Below, in pieces: positions 24,153 to 33,428 of a DNA stretch of 64,000 nucleotides. Source of the stretch: Segatella copri (lineage in GTDB: Bacteria > Bacteroidota > Bacteroidia > Bacteroidales > Bacteroidaceae); the NCBI RefSeq assembly GCF_009494395.1, contig NZ_VZCB01000095.1, forward strand, positions 1 to 64,000, in the 5' to 3' direction. The notes beneath the pieces are model-generated. The model was not told where the DNA came from and ran no database searches. It worked only from the letters and a program-made list of their open reading frames with translations. The translations under genes and the position numbers were made by a program. Within the stretch, counting starts at the first letter, position 1. The number at the start of each line of letters is the position of its first letter.

Positions 24153-26258
24153 ATGGAACAAAGCAACAACTTCAACAATCAAGGCGGAGGCAAGGGACCT
24201 AAGATGCCTAGATTTAACATGAACTGGCTTTACACCATTATTCTCATTGCTCTGATAGCTTTGTTTTTTAGTGGTGGTGGTGATGCCCTAGGCGGAGGTG
24301 CTGCCAAAGAAGCAACGTACACAGAATTCAAACAGTATGTTGACAAAGGCTATGTACTGAGCGTAGTGGCTAACAAAACAGAAAATACGCTTAAAATATA
24401 CATCAACCCGAAATATACTCGCGATGTATATAAGATGAGCGCACAGAACGTGGGACCGAACCCATACGTAAAAGTACAATTCGGTTCTGTAGACGAAGTA
24501 GACCGGTATGGCAACCAGATGGTCAAGGAGAAGAAAATCCGTTCTTTCAGTTATGACAACAAGAAAGACAACGACTTCTGGAACCTGATTATCAGCCTGG
24601 CTCCACTGCTTCTCTTCTTCCTCTTCATCTATTGGATGTCGGGCAGAATGGGCAGCGGCATGAGCAACATGGGTGGCGGAATCTTCAACGTCGGAAAGAG
24701 CAAGGCAAAGATGTACGAGAAGGGTAATGCCATCGGCATCACCTTCAAGGACGTTGCCGGACAGGAAGGAGCCAAGCAGGAAGTACAGGAAATCGTTGAC
24801 TTCCTCAAGAACCCTAAGAAATATACCGACCTGGGCGGTAAGATTCCTAAGGGCGCCCTTCTCGTAGGCCCTCCGGGAACCGGTAAGACTCTTCTGGCAA
24901 AGGCTGTAGCAGGCGAAGCAGGCGTACCTTTCTTCTCTATGAGCGGTTCCGACTTCGTAGAAATGTTCGTTGGTGTGGGCGCATCACGTGTCCGCGACCT
25001 CTTCCGTCAGGCAAAGGAGAAATCACCTAGCATCATCTTCATCGATGAGATTGATGCCGTGGGTCGTGCCAGAAGCAAAAACCCAGCTATGGGTGGCAAT
25101 GATGAACGTGAGAATACCCTGAACGCCCTCCTTACCGAGATGGACGGATTCGGCACCAACAGCGGTGTCATCATCCTGGCAGCCACCAACCGTGTAGACA
25201 TGCTCGACAGTGCCCTGCTTCGTGCGGGTCGTTTCGACAGAGAAATCCACGTAGATCTCCCAGGTTTGAACGAGCGAAAAGCTATCTTCCTGGTTCACCT
25301 CAAGCCTATCAAGATTGACGAGACGGTAGATGTAGACCTTCTGGCACGTCAGACTCCAGGTTTTTCAGGTGCCGACATCGCCAATGTATGTAACGAGGCT
25401 GCTCTTATCGCAGCCCGCCACGACAAGAAAGCTGTCTGCAAACAGGATTTCCTGGATGCCGTTGACCGTATCGTAGGCGGATTAGAGAAGAAGACCAAGG
25501 TGATGACTGCCGATGAGAAGCGCAGCATCGCCCTTCATGAGGCTGGTCATGCTACTATCTCATGGTTCTGCCAATATGCCAACCCTCTCATCAAGGTAAC
25601 CATCGTTCCTCGCGGTCAGGCTCTTGGAGCAGCGTGGTATCTCCCTGAAGAGCGCCAGATTACCACCAAGGAACAGATGCTCGACGAGATGTGCTCACTG
25701 ATGGGTGGCCGTGCCGCCGAGGAACTCTTCACGGGTCACATTTCATCAGGAGCGATGAACGACCTGGAGCGTGCCACCAAGAGTGCATACGGCATGGTAG
25801 CCTACCTGGGTATGAGCAAGACTTTGCCAAATATCTGCTTTTACAACCGGAACGAGTATTCATTCCAGCGTCCATACTCAGAGACAACAGCCCGCGAGAT
25901 AGACGAAGAAGTACTCAAGATGGTGAACGAGCAGTATACCCGTGCCAAGAACATCCTGATGGAGCACAAGGAAGGTCACAACGCCCTCGCCGAGCTGCTG
26001 ATTCAGAAGGAAGTAATCATGGCAGAAGACGTAGAGCATATCTTCGGCAAGCGACCATGGTTGAGCCGTTCACAGGAAATCATGGAAGACGAGCAGCCAA
26101 AGATTGACGATGCAGTAAAGGAACTGCCGGAAGTACAGGCTGCCATCAAAGAGCACGAAGCGGCTAAGAAGAACGCTGACGATTCTGAGGAAACTCCAGA
26201 GAACGAAAGCGACAAGGAGAATCCTAGTGAGAATAACAACGGGAAAAATAACGAATAA
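24153..26258 (+). CDS. ftsH: ATP-dependent zinc metalloprotease FtsH
   Basis: FtsH is a hexameric inner-membrane AAA protease that degrades membrane and regulatory proteins. The 701-residue chain has two membrane segments (about 25-41 and 150-167). The AAA module has Walker A GPPGTGKT near 239 and Walker [10 protein letters not shown], with the second region of homology [20 protein letters not shown]. The protease motif HEAGH is near 461. An acidic, low-complexity tail ([20 protein letters not shown]) ends the protein. Confidence 0.97.
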   Translation: MEQSNNFNNQGGGKGPKMPRFNMNWLYTIILIALIALFFSGGGDALGGGAAKEATYTEFKQYVDKGYVLSVVANKTENTLKIYINPKYTRDVYKMSAQNVGPNPYVKVQFGSVDEVDRYGNQMVKEKKIRSFSYDNKKDNDFWNLIISLAPLLLFFLFIYWMSGRMGSGMSNMGGGIFNVGKSKAKMYEKGNAIGITFKDVAGQEGAKQEVQEIVDFLKNPKKYTDLGGKIPKGALLVGPPGTGKTLLAKAVAGEAGVPFFSMSGSDFVEMFVGVGASRVRDLFRQAKEKSPSIIFIDEIDAVGRARSKNPAMGGNDERENTLNALLTEMDGFGTNSGVIILAATNRVDMLDSALLRAGRFDREIHVDLPGLNERKAIFLVHLKPIKIDETVDVDLLARQTPGFSGADIANVCNEAALIAARHDKKAVCKQDFLDAVDRIVGGLEKKTKVMTADEKRSIALHEAGHATISWFCQYANPLIKVTIVPRGQALGAAWYLPEERQITTKEQMLDEMCSLMGGRAAEELFTGHISSGAMNDLERATKSAYGMVAYLGMSKTLPNICFYNRNEYSFQRPYSETTAREIDEEVLKMVNEQYTRAKNILMEHKEGHNALAELLIQKEVIMAEDVEHIFGKRPWLSRSQEIMEDEQPKIDDAVKELPEVQAAIKEHEAAKKNADDSEETPENESDKENPSENNNGKNNE

Positions 26259-26269
26259 TAATCAGAACC

Positions 26270-27136
26270 ATGACTGACAAACAGAAAAATCTAGTGATAA
26301 GATCCATTACAGGCGTACTCTTCGTCGCCTGTATGGTTTCTTGCTTCCTGAATCCTAGAGCGATGGTATTTCTCTTCGCCCTCATTACAGGACTTAGCAT
26401 CTGGGAGTATTGCGGACTGGTAAACGGAAAGGAAGACGTAACCGTCAACCGCTTCATCACCACCGTGGCAGGCGTATATCTCTTTCTTGCCGTGGCAGGT
26501 TTCCGTACCGGCATCGTGACAAACTTCATCGTTTTCGTTCCTTACCTGCTCACCATCGTGTATCTCTTCATTGCAGAACTTTACACGGGCAACAAGGACG
26601 CCATCAACGACTGGGCATATACCATGCTTTCGCAGATGTATATCGCCCTGCCATTCTCAATGATTAACGTGCTGGCGTTTGAGACATCCACATTCGACGG
26701 ACAGATACATTATGACATGCTCTTGCCTTTGAGCATCTTCATCTTCCTCTGGACCAACGATACGGGTGCCTACTGTAGCGGTTCGCTCTTCGGCAAACAC
26801 AAGCTGTTTCCACGTATCAGTCCAGCCAAGAGTTGGGAAGGAAGTATCGGAGGTGGCATCTTCGTCATCATTGCAGCCATCATCATCGGCTATCTGGCAA
26901 ACGACGGTGCAGCTCATCGCCTGAGCATTCCAGGATGGGTAGGCTTGGGATTGGTAGTTACGTTCTTCGGCACCTGGGGCGATTTGGTAGAAAGTCTCTT
27001 CAAACGTACCCTGGGAGTGAAGGACAGTGGCACCATTCTTCCGGGACATGGTGGCATGCTAGACCGTTTCGACTCCTCCCTCATGGCAATCCCTGCAGCT
27101 GTAATCTATCTCTATACCTTGCAGCTTTTCGGATAA
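26270..27136 (+). CDS. cdsA: Phosphatidate cytidylyltransferase
   Basis: CdsA makes CDP-diacylglycerol from phosphatidate and CTP, the branch point of phospholipid synthesis. The 288-residue membrane protein has about eight hydrophobic segments. It carries the family signature SLFKRTLGVKDSGTILPGHG followed by GMLDRFDS, and a second motif FPRISPAKSWEGSIGG. It follows ftsH by 11 nt, so the two are likely co-transcribed. Confidence 0.95.
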   Translation: MTDKQKNLVIRSITGVLFVACMVSCFLNPRAMVFLFALITGLSIWEYCGLVNGKEDVTVNRFITTVAGVYLFLAVAGFRTGIVTNFIVFVPYLLTIVYLFIAELYTGNKDAINDWAYTMLSQMYIALPFSMINVLAFETSTFDGQIHYDMLLPLSIFIFLWTNDTGAYCSGSLFGKHKLFPRISPAKSWEGSIGGGIFVIIAAIIIGYLANDGAAHRLSIPGWVGLGLVVTFFGTWGDLVESLFKRTLGVKDSGTILPGHGGMLDRFDSSLMAIPAAVIYLYTLQLFG

Positions 27137-27170
27137 GTTTTTGAGACAACAAAAGTTTTCGATATAAAAG

Positions 27171-27214
27171 AAAAAAAATCCAAGCTAGATTTGCTCTAAC
27201 TTGGATTTTTTGTT
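27171..27214. terminator. Bidirectional terminator between cdsA and lpxB
   Basis: AAAAAATCCAAG.TAGA / TCTA.CTTGGATTTTTT, flanked by A and T runs on the two sides, between convergent genes. Confidence 0.85.
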
Positions 27215-27223
27215 TTCTATCAA

Positions 27224-28531
27224 TTATTCCATTTCTTCCTTCTGCGTCTGGCTGAGTTGCTCAGCAGCCTGTTTAGCACGTTTCGCCTCCTCTTCAGCCA
27301 ATCTTTTCGCTTCCTCCGCTTTTTTTCTTGCAGCCTCAGCAGCAGCCTCGGCCTCAGCTCTTTCCTTGGCAAGGCGGAGGAGTCGCTCTCTGCGCTTAAC
27401 CAACAAGCCATGCATGATGGTTGCTGCTTCGTCAGGAGCCATCTGATTGCCCAGACGTTCGCGCACCACCTGATATTCTGCCAACATACGTTCTCTACCC
27501 TCTTTACCTGGCAACAGCTGATAAAGCTGGTCGGCAATGGCATCTACCTTGAAACGGTCGGCAAACATTTCCTGCACCACTTCCTTATCGGCTATCAGAT
27601 TAACCAGCGAGATGTACTTGCACGACATGATATGATCAAACGCAAAGCGGACAAGACGAGGCAATGGAGTCTCGTAGCAAACCACCTGAGGCACGTTGAA
27701 AAGAGCCGTTTCCAGCGTAGCCGTACCACTCGTTACCAGAGCTGCCGTAGAATGAGAAAGCAACTGATAGGTCTTGTTACGCACCATCTTGACAGGCGTT
27801 CCCTTGACAAACTGCTCATAATACTTATCCTCAATGGAAGGCGCACCAGCCAAAACCATCTGGAAATCCTCAAACCGTTCAGCTACCTCAATCATGGCAG
27901 GCAGATTATCCTTGATTTCCTGCAACCTGCTACCCGCCAACAAAGCCAGGATTGGTCTATGAATATCAAGCTGATTCTCTGTACAGAACTCCTCAAATGG
28001 CTGCTGATATCCGGCACGGAATTCATTCACCTCTTGCGCAGTAGGATTACCTACATAATGTATCGGATAGTGATGCTTTTTCTCATAGAAAGGCACCTCG
28101 AAAGGCAGGATAGAGAACATCTCGGCAATGTCTCTCCGAATGCTACGGATTCGCCATTCCTTCCAAGCCCATATCTTAGGAGAAATATAATAATAAGCCG
28201 GGATATTCGTCTTCTTTTTCAAGAACTTAGCAATATTGAGATTAAAGCCGGGATAATCCACCAAGATAACTACATCAGGTTTCCATTTCACGATATCATC
28301 CTTACACATCTTCATGTTGGAAAAGATGGTTCCCAGATGCAGCAGAACGGGAACGAAGCCCATATAAGCCAGTTCTTTATAATGCTTCACACGAGTACCT
28401 CCCTCGGCAGCCATCAAATCGCCTCCGAAGAACCTGAACTCAGCAAATTCATCCACTTTTTTCAGTGAGCGCATCAACCTACTGGCATGCAGATCACCAC
28501 TCGCCTCACCTACTATCAAATAATACTTCAT
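27224..28531 (-). CDS. lpxB: Lipid-A-disaccharide synthase
   Basis: LpxB joins UDP-diacylglucosamine and lipid X to form the lipid A disaccharide at the inner-membrane face. Residues 1-375 hold the GT19 enzyme: YYLIVGEASGDLHASRLMRS at the start, the YYISPKIWAWKEWRIRSIRR motif, and the C-terminal PQVVCYETPLPRLVRFA region. The last ~60 residues (about 377-435) are an extra Ala/Glu/Lys-rich coiled-coil tail (AEAEAAAEAARKKAEEAKRL) that standard LpxB lacks. The GTT/CTT-rich spacer after it holds simple repeats. Confidence 0.93.
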   Translation of the reverse strand: MKYYLIVGEASGDLHASRLMRSLKKVDEFAEFRFFGGDLMAAEGGTRVKHYKELAYMGFVPVLLHLGTIFSNMKMCKDDIVKWKPDVVILVDYPGFNLNIAKFLKKKTNIPAYYYISPKIWAWKEWRIRSIRRDIAEMFSILPFEVPFYEKKHHYPIHYVGNPTAQEVNEFRAGYQQPFEEFCTENQLDIHRPILALLAGSRLQEIKDNLPAMIEVAERFEDFQMVLAGAPSIEDKYYEQFVKGTPVKMVRNKTYQLLSHSTAALVTSGTATLETALFNVPQVVCYETPLPRLVRFAFDHIMSCKYISLVNLIADKEVVQEMFADRFKVDAIADQLYQLLPGKEGRERMLAEYQVVRERLGNQMAPDEAATIMHGLLVKRRERLLRLAKERAEAEAAAEAARKKAEEAKRLAEEEAKRAKQAAEQLSQTQKEEME

Positions 28532-28670
28532 GATACTTATTTTTTTACTTTGAACTTTGAGATTTGAACTTTGAACTTTATGATTAGTTTTCTTGCTATA
28601 AATGAAAGGTCATTTCCTAGCAAAAGCACATCATAAAGTTCAATGTTCAATGTTCAAAGTTTTTAATCCA
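28532..28670. repeat. Short-period intergenic repeats (TTTGAACTT / AAGTTCAA)
   Basis: Tandem copies of TTTGAACTT (28551-28580) face the inverse series AAGTTCAATGTTCAATGTTC (28636-28655) and could form a long hairpin between lpxB and the end of surE. The last copies extend into the surE coding end. The same series returns at 30296-30330 and 36802-36832, always at gene ends. Confidence 0.6.
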
Positions 28671-29411
28671 ATCATAATCCGTGACATCAATCTTAGTTGG
28701 CGTGATGGCAATATATCCATTGTTTACAGCCCACAGATCGGTATCCGTAGCCTCAGGCTCGTCATTACGGTATTCTCCTACCATCCAATAGTAATCATAT
28801 CCGTGAGGATGCGTACGGTGAACCACCTCATTGATCCATGAGCCATGCGTCATCCGGCAAGCCTTGAAGCCCTTGAAAGGAGGCATGGCTGGAAAATTGA
28901 CATTCAGACAGGTATACTTAGGCAAGCCCTTCTCCAACACCATTTTAACCACCTTCAGCACGCCATCACGCAAAGGCATTAAGTCTGCATTTTCATCATA
29001 GTTGCAACTACTGAAGGCGATGCTTGGAATATGCTGCATGCAACCCTCTTTCGCTACCCCCATCGTGCCGGAATAATGATTGTTGACACTCGAATTATCC
29101 CCATGATTAATACCACCGATAACGAGATCGGGTCTGCGACCATCAAGCAACTGATCCAAAGCCAGTTTCACACAGTCGACCGGTGTTCCGCTACACGACC
29201 ATACCACCACATCATCGCCCATGTTATGACGTCGCTTGAGACGCAAGGGAGTAGTAGCCGAAAAGGCACAGGCGAATCCGGAACGGGCACTTTCCGGAGC
29301 CACAACTAAGAGTTCACACCAGTCCTTCAAGAAGCTGACCAGTGTCTTGATTCCATTGGCATGATAGCCATCATCATTCGAAATTAATACTAACGGTTTC
29401 CTATTTTCCAT
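28647..29411 (-). CDS. surE: 5'/3'-nucleotidase SurE
   Basis: SurE is a metal-dependent nucleoside monophosphatase linked to stress survival. The 254-residue protein begins PLVLISNDDGYHANGIKTL with the metal-binding DD motif, and has the family blocks VVAPESARSGFACAFS, SGTPVDCVKLAL and LVIGGINHGDNSSVNNHYSG. A -7 element TACTTTTG (29441-29434 in reverse) lies upstream. The gene is divergent from parA. Confidence 0.94.
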   Translation of the reverse strand: MENRKPLVLISNDDGYHANGIKTLVSFLKDWCELLVVAPESARSGFACAFSATTPLRLKRRHNMGDDVVVWSCSGTPVDCVKLALDQLLDGRRPDLVIGGINHGDNSSVNNHYSGTMGVAKEGCMQHIPSIAFSSCNYDENADLMPLRDGVLKVVKMVLEKGLPKYTCLNVNFPAMPPFKGFKACRMTHGSWINEVVHRTHPHGYDYYWMVGEYRNDEPEATDTDLWAVNNGYIAITPTKIDVTDYDWIKNFEH

Positions 29412-29510
29412 AAAAATATCTTTCTTTTTGGTGCAAAAGTACGAAAAAACCTTTAAAGTAACACAATTCTCACATTATTTTTGTATCTTTGCCGAAAATT
29501 TACTAAGAAA

Positions 29511-30275
29511 ATGGGAAAGATAATCGCATTAGCTAATCAAAAAGGCGGTGTCGGCAAGACTACCACCACGATAAATTTGGCTGCATCATTGGCCACTCTC
29601 GAGAAGACCGTTCTAGTGGTTGACGCTGACCCACAGGCCAACGCATCCAGTGGATTGGGAGTAGACATCAGCGAGGTTGATTGCTCTATCTATGAGTGCA
29701 TCATCGACCACACGGATGTCCGTGATGCCATCTACACCACCGACATCAATGGTCTGGATATCATTCCTAGCCATATCGACTTGGTGGGAGCAGAGATAGA
29801 AATGCTGAATCTTAAGAATCGCGAGAAGGTTATCAAAAATCTTCTGGAACCTATCCGCGACGAATATGATTTTATACTCATCGATTGTTCCCCATCACTG
29901 GGTCTCATCACCGTCAACTCGCTTACAGCAGCTGACAGCGTGATTATCCCTGTGCAATGTGAATATTTCGCTCTTGAAGGAATTAGCAAATTGCTCAACA
30001 CCATCAAAATCATCAAGAGTAAACTCAATCCGAAATTAGAGATCGAAGGCTTCTTGCTGACGATGTACGACAGCCGTCTTCGCCTTGCCAACCAGATTTA
30101 CGATGAGGTAAAGCGGCATTTCCAGGAGCTGGTATTCAAAACCGTAATCCAGCGCAATGTGAAATTGAGCGAGAGCCCTAGCCACGGTCTGCCTGTCATC
30201 CTTTACGATGCAGAAAGCAATGGTGCAAAGAACCATCTGGCATTGGCCAAGGAAATTATCAACAAGAATAGTTAA
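29511..30275 (+). CDS. parA: Chromosome partitioning ATPase ParA
   Basis: ParA ATPases bind DNA non-specifically when ATP-bound and move ParB-parS complexes. From ATG 29511 the protein has 254 residues, with the deviant Walker A KGGVGKTTTT at 11-20, VLVVDADPQANASSGLG, and DFILIDCSPSLGLITVNSL. The frame extends further upstream, but TATCTTTG (29484-29491) is the promoter -7 element, which rules that out. parB follows. Confidence 0.95.
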   Translation: MGKIIALANQKGGVGKTTTTINLAASLATLEKTVLVVDADPQANASSGLGVDISEVDCSIYECIIDHTDVRDAIYTTDINGLDIIPSHIDLVGAEIEMLNLKNREKVIKNLLEPIRDEYDFILIDCSPSLGLITVNSLTAADSVIIPVQCEYFALEGISKLLNTIKIIKSKLNPKLEIEGFLLTMYDSRLRLANQIYDEVKRHFQELVFKTVIQRNVKLSESPSHGLPVILYDAESNGAKNHLALAKEIINKNS

Positions 30276-30337
30276 GATTTGGAAATTGAACCTTTCAAGA
30301 AAGTTCAATGTTCAAAATTCAAAGTTCAAACTAAAAA

Positions 30338-31249
30338 ATGGCAGTACACAAGAAATATAACAACGGAACAAAAAACAATGCCCTTGGCCGCGGTCTCGAT
30401 GCCCTCATATCCACAGAGGGCGTTCGCACCCAAGGCAGCAGCACAATCAATGAAATAGCCATCGATCAGATCGAGGCTAATCCCAACCAGCCACGACGCG
30501 AATTTGACGAAGAGGCTTTGCACGAACTGGCAGAAAGCATCAAGGCAATAGGCATCATTCAGCCCATCACCCTACGTCAGGTTGCAGAAAACCATTTCCA
30601 GATTATAGCAGGTGAGCGCCGCTGGAGAGCTTCGCAGTTGGCAGGACTGACCGCCATACCTGCTTACATCCGCACCATCAGCGATGAGAACGTGATGGAA
30701 ATGGCGCTCGTAGAGAACATCCAGCGCCAGGACCTCAACGCTATAGAAATCGCCCTGGCATACGAGCATCTCCTGGAGAACGAAGGAATGACACAGGAAA
30801 AGATTTCTGAAAGAGTAGGCAAAAGCCGAGCAGCCATTGCCAACTATCTCCGATTACTCAAGTTGCCGGCACAGGTACAGATGGCACTCCAGAAGAAAGA
30901 AATAGACATGGGACACTGTAGAGCCTTGCTCGCATTGGACAGTCCGTCTCTACAGATCAAGCTCTTCAAGGAGATTCAGAAAAACGGCTATTCCGTACGC
31001 AAAGTGGAAGAAATGGTACAGCACCTGAAAAACGGTGAAGACATCGAAAGCGGCAAGAAAACGATAGCAGCAAAAGCTCAGTTGCCTGAGGAATTCACTG
31101 CCATCAAGAACCGCTTGTCACAGTTTCTTGATACTAAGGTTCAATTCACCTGCTCGCCAAAGGGAAAAGGAAAAATTAGCATTCCGTTCGCCAATGAAGA
31201 AGAACTGGAACGCATCATGAAAGTTTTCGACCAATTGAAACAAGAATAA
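30338..31249 (+). CDS. parB: Chromosome partitioning protein ParB
   Basis: ParB is a CTPase clamp that loads at parS sites. The 303-residue protein has the N-terminal ParB/sulfiredoxin domain (IDQIEANPNQPRREFDEEAL, the CTP motif GERRWRASQLAGL, and ENIQRQDLNAIEIALAYEHL). A helix-turn-helix follows (MTQEKISERVGKSRAAIANY), then a C-terminal dimerisation region. The 60 nt before it contain an AAGTTCAA-type simple repeat. No parS site was identified in the window. The stop codon abuts the next ATG. Confidence 0.95.
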   Translation: MAVHKKYNNGTKNNALGRGLDALISTEGVRTQGSSTINEIAIDQIEANPNQPRREFDEEALHELAESIKAIGIIQPITLRQVAENHFQIIAGERRWRASQLAGLTAIPAYIRTISDENVMEMALVENIQRQDLNAIEIALAYEHLLENEGMTQEKISERVGKSRAAIANYLRLLKLPAQVQMALQKKEIDMGHCRALLALDSPSLQIKLFKEIQKNGYSVRKVEEMVQHLKNGEDIESGKKTIAAKAQLPEEFTAIKNRLSQFLDTKVQFTCSPKGKGKISIPFANEEELERIMKVFDQLKQE

Positions 31250-31978
31250 ATGAGATTAGAAAATATCTGTATCACGGCTTTACTGCTGGTTAGCTCTACG
31301 CTTTCTTACGCACAGAAAAACAGAGAGAAGACCGATGTCAACGTACCTGCCATCGCCTCTGCCGACTCGGTAAAGATGCCTGTCGACTCTGTTCTCACTG
31401 CGCAAGACAGCAGCAACCTGGCAAAGCTCAACCAATCGCTCAAACCAGTTAAGAAAAAACGCGACTGGAGCACCTGGCACCCAGAAGCAAAAAGAGCTAT
31501 GTGGATGGCGCTCGTCTTGCCGGGAGCAGGCCAAATATACAATCGTAAGTATTGGAAACTGCCTATCATATACGGCGGTTTCGTAGGTTGCGCATACGCC
31601 ATCACCTGGAATAACCAGATGTATCACGACTATTCGCAAGCCTACCTTGACATCATGGACGATGATCCTAACACGCAAAGCTATAACCAGTTCTTGCACT
31701 TAGGAGCAACCATTGACGCTTCAAACATCGATCGTTACAAGGAAATATTCCGCAAAAGAAAAGATAAATTCCGCAGATGGAGAGATATGGGAGTATTTGT
31801 CATGATTGGTGTATACGCATTCTCTGTCATTGATGCCTATGTAGACGCATCGCTGTCTGAATTTGACATTTCAGACGATTTGACACTTAGAGTGGAGCCT
31901 ACGGTCATGAACGACAAACGAACCAACAATCCGTTCAAGTCAGCATCGCTCGGCTTACAATGCTCACTCAAATTTTAG
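31250..31978 (+). CDS. DUF5683 family membrane protein
   Basis: The ATG directly follows the parB stop. The 242-residue protein has a signal-like start ending SYAQ, a polar linker, and a membrane region with family motifs WHPEAKRAMWMALVLPGAGQ, IYNRKYWKLPIIYGGF and RWRDMGVFVMIGVYAFSVID, with a C-terminus like an outer-membrane beta strand (SLGLQCSLKF). DUF5683 genes sit between parB and a transglycosylase in many Bacteroidetes. The function is unknown; an envelope role is likely. Confidence 0.85.
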   Translation: MRLENICITALLLVSSTLSYAQKNREKTDVNVPAIASADSVKMPVDSVLTAQDSSNLAKLNQSLKPVKKKRDWSTWHPEAKRAMWMALVLPGAGQIYNRKYWKLPIIYGGFVGCAYAITWNNQMYHDYSQAYLDIMDDDPNTQSYNQFLHLGATIDASNIDRYKEIFRKRKDKFRRWRDMGVFVMIGVYAFSVIDAYVDASLSEFDISDDLTLRVEPTVMNDKRTNNPFKSASLGLQCSLKF

Positions 31979-32042
31979 CAAAATGAACAAAATATCTCTT
32001 ACAACAAAATAATGACGAGAAAATAGAACAGAAAAAAAAGAA

Positions 32043-33407
32043 ATGAAGAAGATTATAATCATGGCAGCCGCCTTGCTTTTGGGATTGCAGGGCATGAATG
32101 CTCAAACAGAAAACGAAGAAAACGACGACATCATCACCGTAACTGATAAAGACGGAAAATCAGAGGAAATTGAAATTCCAGAAGGAATGGAAGACAACCT
32201 CGACAGCCTCTTACATCTTTACAATACACAGACATATCTCATGCCGGATACTTCCTGCAACTATCAGGACATCAATCCCGTATTCGATAAAGAGGTATAC
32301 GTAGACCGCTTGAAGAGAATGCCTACCATCATTGAAATGCCATACAATGAAGTGGTACAGAAATTCATCGACCGCTACAGCGGTAAGCTGCGCAGATCGG
32401 TAAGCTTCATGTTGGGAGCCAGCAATTTCTACATGCCTATCTTTGAGGAAGCGCTTGAAGCATACAATCTTCCACTGGAGTTGAAATATCTCCCTGTCAT
32501 CGAATCAGCCCTCAATCCTATGGCAATATCACGCGTAGGAGCCACAGGTTTATGGCAGTTTATGTTGCCAACAGGCAAGAGATATGGACTGGAAGTAAAC
32601 ACATTGGTAGATGAGCGCCGCGATCCGGTGAAGGCATCATACGCTGCAGCACACTATCTGAGCGACCTCTACAAGATATTCGACGACTGGAGTCTTGTCA
32701 TTGCTGCATACAACTGCGGTCCAACCAATGTCAACAAGGCTATCCATCGCGCTAAGGGTAATGCTGATTACTGGAACATCTATCCATATCTTCCAAAAGA
32801 GACTCGTGGATATGTCCCAGCATTCATTGCAGCCAACTACATCATGAACTACTATTGCGACCACAATATCTGCCCAATGGTAACAGAATTGCCAGTAAAG
32901 ACAGATACCGTACTGGTCAACAAGGATATTCACCTGGAACAGATTGCCCAGGTTCTCAACATCAACATCGAGCATCTCCGCAATCTCAACCCACAGTACC
33001 GTCGTGACATCATCAACGGTCTCAATAAGCCAATGGCACTAAGATTGCCATCTACACTGATTGGTTCTTTCATCGACCAGGAAGATTCCATCTGTGCATA
33101 CAAGGCAGACGAACTGTTTCTGAAGCGTACATTTGTAGATGTAAACGACGCCGAGCCATCAGTCAGCCGCTCACGCAGCAGCTATAGCCGTCGCAGTAGC
33201 AGCAGTTCATCCCGCTCTTCACGCAGCAGCCGCAGCAAGAAGGGAAAGAACAAGAAAAAGACAAGAACAAAGAGTGTAACCATCAGAAACGGAGACACCC
33301 TTTCAGAAATAGCAGCACGCAATGGAACTACCGTTAAAAAGTTGCGCAAGCTTAACAAAATTAGCGGCAATCATATTCGTGCCGGAAAGAAACTCAAAGT
33401 AAAATAA
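32043..33407 (+). CDS. mltD: Membrane-bound lytic murein transglycosylase with LysM domain
   Basis: The enzyme cleaves peptidoglycan between MurNAc and GlcNAc, forming an anhydro end. The 454-residue protein has a signal peptide (to MNAQ). Its SLT domain has the catalytic Glu in LPVIESALNPMAISRVGATG, plus LWQFMLPTGKRYGL and AAYNCGPTNVNKAIHRAKG. A Ser/Arg-rich linker follows (SRSRSSYSRRSSSSSSRSS), then a C-terminal LysM motif (VTIRNGDTLSEIAARNGTTV). The arrangement is MltD-like. It follows DUF5683 by 64 nt. Confidence 0.92.
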   Translation: MKKIIIMAAALLLGLQGMNAQTENEENDDIITVTDKDGKSEEIEIPEGMEDNLDSLLHLYNTQTYLMPDTSCNYQDINPVFDKEVYVDRLKRMPTIIEMPYNEVVQKFIDRYSGKLRRSVSFMLGASNFYMPIFEEALEAYNLPLELKYLPVIESALNPMAISRVGATGLWQFMLPTGKRYGLEVNTLVDERRDPVKASYAAAHYLSDLYKIFDDWSLVIAAYNCGPTNVNKAIHRAKGNADYWNIYPYLPKETRGYVPAFIAANYIMNYYCDHNICPMVTELPVKTDTVLVNKDIHLEQIAQVLNINIEHLRNLNPQYRRDIINGLNKPMALRLPSTLIGSFIDQEDSICAYKADELFLKRTFVDVNDAEPSVSRSRSSYSRRSSSSSSRSSRSSRSKKGKNKKKTRTKSVTIRNGDTLSEIAARNGTTVKKLRKLNKISGNHIRAGKKLKVK

Positions 33408-33428
33408 TAATTATAGGGAGGGTACATT

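Noticed and set aside
27257-28468. 403-codon open frame antisense to lpxB
   Set aside because: It is a shadow frame; the minus-strand frame holds all LpxB motifs.
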